64,000 nt of DNA. Source: Bacillota bacterium. Its GTDB lineage: Bacteria; Bacillota; Clostridia; Christensenellales; SZUA-584. This document shows positions 60,356 to 64,000 of this stretch, piece after piece. The stretch covers positions 95,788-159,787 of the forward strand of contig JAEYOE010000014.1 in NCBI GenBank assembly GCA_023412005.1, read 5' to 3'. A program made the position numbers and the translations under genes. The notes beneath the pieces are model-generated. The model was not told the DNA's origin and searched no databases. It saw only the letters and a list, made by a program, of their open reading frames with translations. How positions within the stretch are numbered: the first letter of the stretch is position 1; each line of letters opens with the position of its first letter.

Positions 60356-61435
60356 ATGAGCAAATTCAAGGTAGGCATCGTTGGGGCAACAGGCATGGTC
60401 GGACAGCGTTTTGTATCGCTGCTTGCTGACCACCCTTGGTTCGACATCGCACTTTTGAGCGCGAGCGAACGATCCGCAGGGAAAACGTACGGCGAAGCCG
60501 TAGAAGGGCGCTGGGCGATGACGACTCCCCTTCCGGACAGCATTGCCAAAATGACCGTCTACGACGCGTCGGATATCAAAAGAGCCGCTGAGACCGTAGA
60601 CTTTGTGTTCTGCGCCATCAGCCTTGATAAAGCGCTGACAAAACAGCTTGAGGAAGCATATGCTAAAGCAGAAATCCCGGTGGTTTCCAACAACAGCGCG
60701 CACCGCGGCACGCCCGATGTGCCGATGCTGATGCCTGAGATTAACCCCGGGCACATTGCGATTATCGACAGCCAGAAAAAACGCCTCGGCACAAAGCGCG
60801 GCTTTATCGCTGTGAAGCCGAATTGCTCGATACAGACGTATGTGCCTGCGCTGCAGCCGCTGTATGATTTCGGTATCGAGCAGATTGTGGCCTGCACATA
60901 TCAGGCGATATCGGGCGCGGGCAAAACCTTCGACTCTTGGCCGGAGATGGTTGATAATGTGATTCCGTATATCGGCGGCGAAGAGCAAAAGAGCGAACAG
61001 GAGCCCTTGAAGATCTGGGGACATATTGAAGGTGATGTGATAGTAAATGCCGATGCGCCTGTGATTACAACACAGTGCATCCGTGTGCCCGCATCCGACG
61101 GACACATGGCCGCCACGTTTGTGAAGTTTGCCAAAAAACCGTCAATGGATGAGATCAAGCAGCGGTGGCAAAGCTTCAAGGGTGTACCGCAGGAACTGAA
61201 GCTGCCGAGCGCGCCCGAGCAGTTCCTCATGTATTTTGAGGAAGATGCGCGTCCGCAGACCAAGCTGGACCGCGACAACGGCAACGGCATGGCTGTTTCC
61301 ATCGGTCGTCTGCGCGAAGACCCGATCTACGACTACAAATTTATATGCCTCAGCCACAACACGCTGCGCGGCGCAGCGGGCGGCGCTGTGCTTATGGCCG
61401 AGCTGCTGGCCGCCAAGGGCTATTTTGACAGGTGA
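60356..61435 (+). CDS. asd: Aspartate-semialdehyde dehydrogenase
   Basis: Reduces aspartyl phosphate to the semialdehyde, the branch point to lysine/diaminopimelate and threonine/methionine. 359 residues. NADP-binding VGIVGATGMVGQRF; catalytic Cys in KPNCSIQT; substrate block TYQAISGAGKT; His in RVPASDGHMA. The length and these blocks fit the archaeal/fungal-type ASADH more than the E. coli type. ATG 60356 has GGAGGA upstream. First gene of the riboswitch operon. Confidence 0.96.
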   Translation: MSKFKVGIVGATGMVGQRFVSLLADHPWFDIALLSASERSAGKTYGEAVEGRWAMTTPLPDSIAKMTVYDASDIKRAAETVDFVFCAISLDKALTKQLEEAYAKAEIPVVSNNSAHRGTPDVPMLMPEINPGHIAIIDSQKKRLGTKRGFIAVKPNCSIQTYVPALQPLYDFGIEQIVACTYQAISGAGKTFDSWPEMVDNVIPYIGGEEQKSEQEPLKIWGHIEGDVIVNADAPVITTQCIRVPASDGHMAATFVKFAKKPSMDEIKQRWQSFKGVPQELKLPSAPEQFLMYFEEDARPQTKLDRDNGNGMAVSIGRLREDPIYDYKFICLSHNTLRGAAGGAVLMAELLAAKGYFDR

Positions 61436-61464
61436 TTAATAACCTGAGGAAGGAAGCTTAATGT

Positions 61465-62346
61465 ATGAGCATTTTTAAAGGAGCAGGTACCGCGCTGGTA
61501 ACGCCTTTTGACGACAACGGTATCGATTTTGCGGCTTTTGAAACGCTGATTGAGTATCAGATAAAAGGCGGAATCGACGCACTCATCGTTTGCGGCACAA
61601 CCGGCGAATCATCGACGATGACCAAGGAAGAAGACTTGAGCGCGATCGAGTTCGTCGTTAAACAGACAGCGGGGCGTGTTCCGGTTATTGCCGGAACGGG
61701 CAGCAACAACACCCTCACGGCGATAGAAACCTCCATGGAAGCTGCCGACCTCGGCGTAGACGGCCTGCTTCTGGTAACACCGTATTACAACAAATGCACC
61801 GACGCCGGGCTGATTAAGCACTATCATGCCATTGCGGACGCGGTGAACCTGCCCATGGTGGCATATAACATACCGGGCCGTACGGGCGTGAATATTAAGC
61901 CTTGCGTGATGAAGGAAATTGCCTCTCATGATAATATCGTCGCCGTGAAAGACGCTACCGGCAACATCGCTCAGATCACCGAAACGGCGCGCCTATGCCC
62001 TGATATCGATATCTACTCCGGCTGCGACGACCACGTGGTGCCGCTGCTTGCACTCGGCGGCAAGGGCGTTATTTCCGTGGTGTCCAATGTGCTGCCGGGC
62101 ATGACGCACGATATGGTGATGAGCTTTTTGAACGGTGATGTGGCGCGTTCCAGAGAGCTGCAGTTTAAGCTCAATCCGTTGATCGACGCGCTCTTCCTGG
62201 AAGTGAACCCAATTCCTATCAAGATGGCGCTTAACATGATTGGCATCAACGTTGGTGTGCCGCGTATGCCGCTGACGGAAATGAGCGCTGACAAAGCCGT
62301 TATACTGAAAAAAGAACTGATGACGCTTGATTTTGACATCGCCTGA
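61465..62346 (+). CDS. dapA: 4-Hydroxy-tetrahydrodipicolinate synthase
   Basis: Condenses pyruvate with aspartate semialdehyde, 293 residues. TIM barrel with CGTTGESSTM, the tyrosine of VTPYYNKCT, YNIPGRTGVN, and the Schiff-base lysine in IVAVKDATGN. Start ATG 61465 has AGGAAGG upstream. Second gene of the operon. Confidence 0.97.
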   Translation: MSIFKGAGTALVTPFDDNGIDFAAFETLIEYQIKGGIDALIVCGTTGESSTMTKEEDLSAIEFVVKQTAGRVPVIAGTGSNNTLTAIETSMEAADLGVDGLLLVTPYYNKCTDAGLIKHYHAIADAVNLPMVAYNIPGRTGVNIKPCVMKEIASHDNIVAVKDATGNIAQITETARLCPDIDIYSGCDDHVVPLLALGGKGVISVVSNVLPGMTHDMVMSFLNGDVARSRELQFKLNPLIDALFLEVNPIPIKMALNMIGINVGVPRMPLTEMSADKAVILKKELMTLDFDIA

Positions 62347-62393
62347 ACGGTGTGCTGGCGCACCGTGGGTAAACCAAAGATAAAGAGGTTAGC

Positions 62394-63602
62394 ATGGTTA
62401 ACATACTTTTATGCGGCGCAAACGGAAAAATGGGTCAGACTGTTGCAAAGTTTGCATCCATTTCCGATGATATGCGCGTCTGTGCGGGCGTTGATAAAAT
62501 GCCGCACGCCGTGGTTAACGATTTTTCGGTGTATGCCGATATATTTGATTGCCGGGAAACCCCCGACGTGATTATTGATTTTTCGCGGCCCGAAGCGCTG
62601 GAAGCCAATTTGCGTTACGCGTTGTCTCGCAGCATTCCCATTGTGATATGCACAACCGGCTATACGGATGAAGAAAAGAACAACATCAAAAACGCATCCG
62701 CTCAGGTTCCGGTCTTCTTCTCCGCGAATATGTCACTCGGCGTAAATCTGCAGATGGAGCTTTGCCGCAAAGCCGCCTCTTTCCTCGGGGAAGATTGCGA
62801 TATCGAGATTGTAGAAAAGCACCACAATCAGAAGGTGGACGCACCCAGCGGCACCGCTCTTGCCATTGCAGAAGCGATTAACGACGCGCTGATGACATCT
62901 AAGCCGCTTACCTGCGGACGCTGCACGCGCACGGATAAGCGCGGGCGTGAAATCGGCATCCACGCGGTACGCGGCGGCACGATTCCCGGCGAACACAGCG
63001 TTTATTTCATCGGCATGGATGAAATCGTTGAAATCAAACACACAGCCCAGTCAAGGCAGATTTTTGCGCTGGGCGCATTGCGCGCCGCCGCTTTTGTCTG
63101 CGGCAAACCGGCTGGATTTTACAGCATGAACGATATTATCAGCCAATCCGCCGTCACAAGCGTATATAAGGACGATGGGCAGGCTATGGTCACGCTGTCG
63201 GCTCTTCAGTTTTCGCCCGAAATCATCTCGAATGTGTTTTGCGATATCGCAGACGCGGGCATAAAAATTGATATCATCAGTCAGACGATGCCGTACAACA
63301 GCAAGGTGGGGTTATCGTTCTCTCTCCCCCGTACGGATTTGAACAGCTGCCTTAAGGTGATTGCGAAATACAAAAAAAATTGTGAAGAGATTATCGAAAC
63401 ATCTTCTCTCTCAAAGCTGACCGTGGAGGGCGCAGGCATGCAGCAGCAAACCGGCGTGGCCGCGAAGCTGTTTGGCGCGCTCGCAAAGAAGGACATCGGC
63501 ATTGCGATTATCACGACATCTGAAACGAACATCAGCTTTTGCGTGGAAACGAGCAAGGCGGCGGATGCGATCAGCGTAGTGGCGGAAGCTTTTTGCTTAT
63601 AA
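62394..63602 (+). CDS. dapB: 4-Hydroxy-tetrahydrodipicolinate reductase fused to an aspartokinase-like ACT region
   Basis: 402 residues. The first ~250 are a complete DapB: GANGKMGQTV for NAD(P)H, CTTGYTDE, the catalytic EKHHNQKVDAPSGTA and the ending GFYSMNDII. The remaining ~150 residues are not part of normal DapB (about 250-270 residues). VTLSALQFSPEIISNVFCDIADAGIKIDIISQT and LTVEGAGMQQQTGVAAKLFGALAKKDIGIAIITTSETNISF match the tandem ACT domains of aspartokinase. One continuous frame with no internal stop, so the fusion is real in this sequence. Feedback control by an amino acid is inference. Preceded by AAAGAGG. Confidence 0.93.
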   Translation: MVNILLCGANGKMGQTVAKFASISDDMRVCAGVDKMPHAVVNDFSVYADIFDCRETPDVIIDFSRPEALEANLRYALSRSIPIVICTTGYTDEEKNNIKNASAQVPVFFSANMSLGVNLQMELCRKAASFLGEDCDIEIVEKHHNQKVDAPSGTALAIAEAINDALMTSKPLTCGRCTRTDKRGREIGIHAVRGGTIPGEHSVYFIGMDEIVEIKHTAQSRQIFALGALRAAAFVCGKPAGFYSMNDIISQSAVTSVYKDDGQAMVTLSALQFSPEIISNVFCDIADAGIKIDIISQTMPYNSKVGLSFSLPRTDLNSCLKVIAKYKKNCEEIIETSSLSKLTVEGAGMQQQTGVAAKLFGALAKKDIGIAIITTSETNISFCVETSKAADAISVVAEAFCL

Positions 63603-63673
63603 TTAACAATGAAAAATGAAGAATTAAGAATGTAAAGTTACGAATGAGAATTCTATGTTGATTAACGAACAAG

Positions 63674-63696
63674 GCGCGGAGATTCCGCGCTTTTTG
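63674..63696 (+). terminator. Terminator of the lysine operon
   Basis: GCGCGGA/TCCGCGC seven-base stem with three-base loop and TTTTT, 71 bases after dapB. Confidence 0.88.
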
Positions 63697-64000
63697 TTTG
63701 ATAAATTATATCTGCTTTTGAAAAACCACCGAATATACCCTCCGGGTTACAGGTATCTCTATTTTTCTTATGTTATGAGGGATGGGGCTTTCATAGATAC
63801 CGAAAAAAGAATCAAAAACTAAAGAGCCCTTTTGGCGGCGTCTACCGCGATTGAGTATTCTCTAGCAGCACATTATACCCCTCGTATATAATGTTCCCAA
63901 CGGAAACCTCCGTTTGCGCTCTTCACTAGCGCTTTGTGGTATACTCTGATCAGGCAGAGGAATACGTCCTATCCCTTGGGCTTCCAAGCCTGTCCCGGAG
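63697..64000. other. Gene-free end of the window with many short hairpins
   Basis: No reading frame with support. Several small stems: GGTATCT/AGATACC (about 63751-63803), AACGGA/TCCGTT (about 63899-63914), GCGCT/AGCGC (about 63917-63933), CTCTG/CAGAG (about 63945-63960) and GGCTT/AAGCC near the end. A TATACT at about 63940 could be a -10. The sequence continues past the window. Confidence 0.4.

Noticed and set aside
63603..63660. AATGAAAAATGAAGAATTAAGAATG-like low-complexity stretch as a tandem repeat
   Set aside because: Only two or three irregular units; a common AT-rich intergenic pattern with no clear repeat length.

Overview
The window looks like a contiguous chromosomal segment from an anaerobic Gram-positive bacterium of the Clostridia type. 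Three things point there. First, the mismatch-repair and tRNA-modification block (miaB, mutS, mutL, miaA, hfq, a YnbB-like PLP enzyme, lexA). Second, Firmicutes-type ribonuclease Y, nadD-yqeK-rsfS, an L-box lysine riboswitch and a LexA box of the GAAC-N4-GTTY type. Third, many purine-rich Shine-Dalgarno sites with occasional TTG/GTG starts. I saw no ribosomal RNA, complete transposase, prophage block or CRISPR array. The assignment to Clostridia is inference; no species is claimed.

Layout. 1-5.9 kb: end of an M32 carboxypeptidase, an isoprenylcysteine-methyltransferase-like membrane protein, class I aldolase, and a BlaI/BlaR-like regulator pair. 5.9-9 kb: a large LCP cell-wall ligase facing a small accessory island. 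The island encodes a Nif11-type double-glycine leader fused to a RebB (R-body, 'killing trait') domain, followed by an AT-rich small gene that may be its partner. 9.0-9.9 kb: an eight-tRNA operon with promoter and terminator. 10-18.9 kb: miaB-mutS-mutL-miaA-hfq-YnbB and lexA. 19-25.5 kb: tyrosine recombinase, rnhA, proC, tRNA-Trp, purB, M19 dipeptidase, rny. 25.7-28.3 kb: membrane protein and nadD-yqeK-rsfS. 28.4-28.6 kb: hairpin-rich remnant resembling an IS200/IS605-derived MITE. 28.6-42.2 kb: cell-envelope genes (NlpC/P60 hydrolase, two amidases, MscL), a KaiC-like/PEP-synthase-like fusion, a DUF1538 transporter with a tandem PII protein, an MFS exporter and tRNA-Arg. 42.3-48.2 kb: a GntR(YtrA)-type ABC operon with a palindromic operator, a HAMP sensor without a kinase, and a second BlaI/BlaR-like pair. 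48.5-56.5 kb: ABC-F ATPase, lipoprotein, RNA methyltransferase, HD, HEAT-like and TPR proteins, and a methyltransferase. 56.6-59.5 kb: three tandem zinc-ribbon membrane proteins. 59.6-63.7 kb: a Cys-rich copper-binding protein, then a riboswitch-controlled asd-dapA-dapB operon in which DapB carries an aspartokinase-like ACT tail.

How the parts fit together. The window combines housekeeping blocks (mismatch repair, tRNA modification, SOS control, lysine/DAP synthesis) with several envelope-surveillance modules: two M56 protease/BlaI pairs with unusual exterior domains, the HAMP sensor and three zinc-ribbon membrane proteins. The strongest candidate for an undescribed system is the Nif11-leader/RebB fusion at 7965-8393 with its downstream partner gene.
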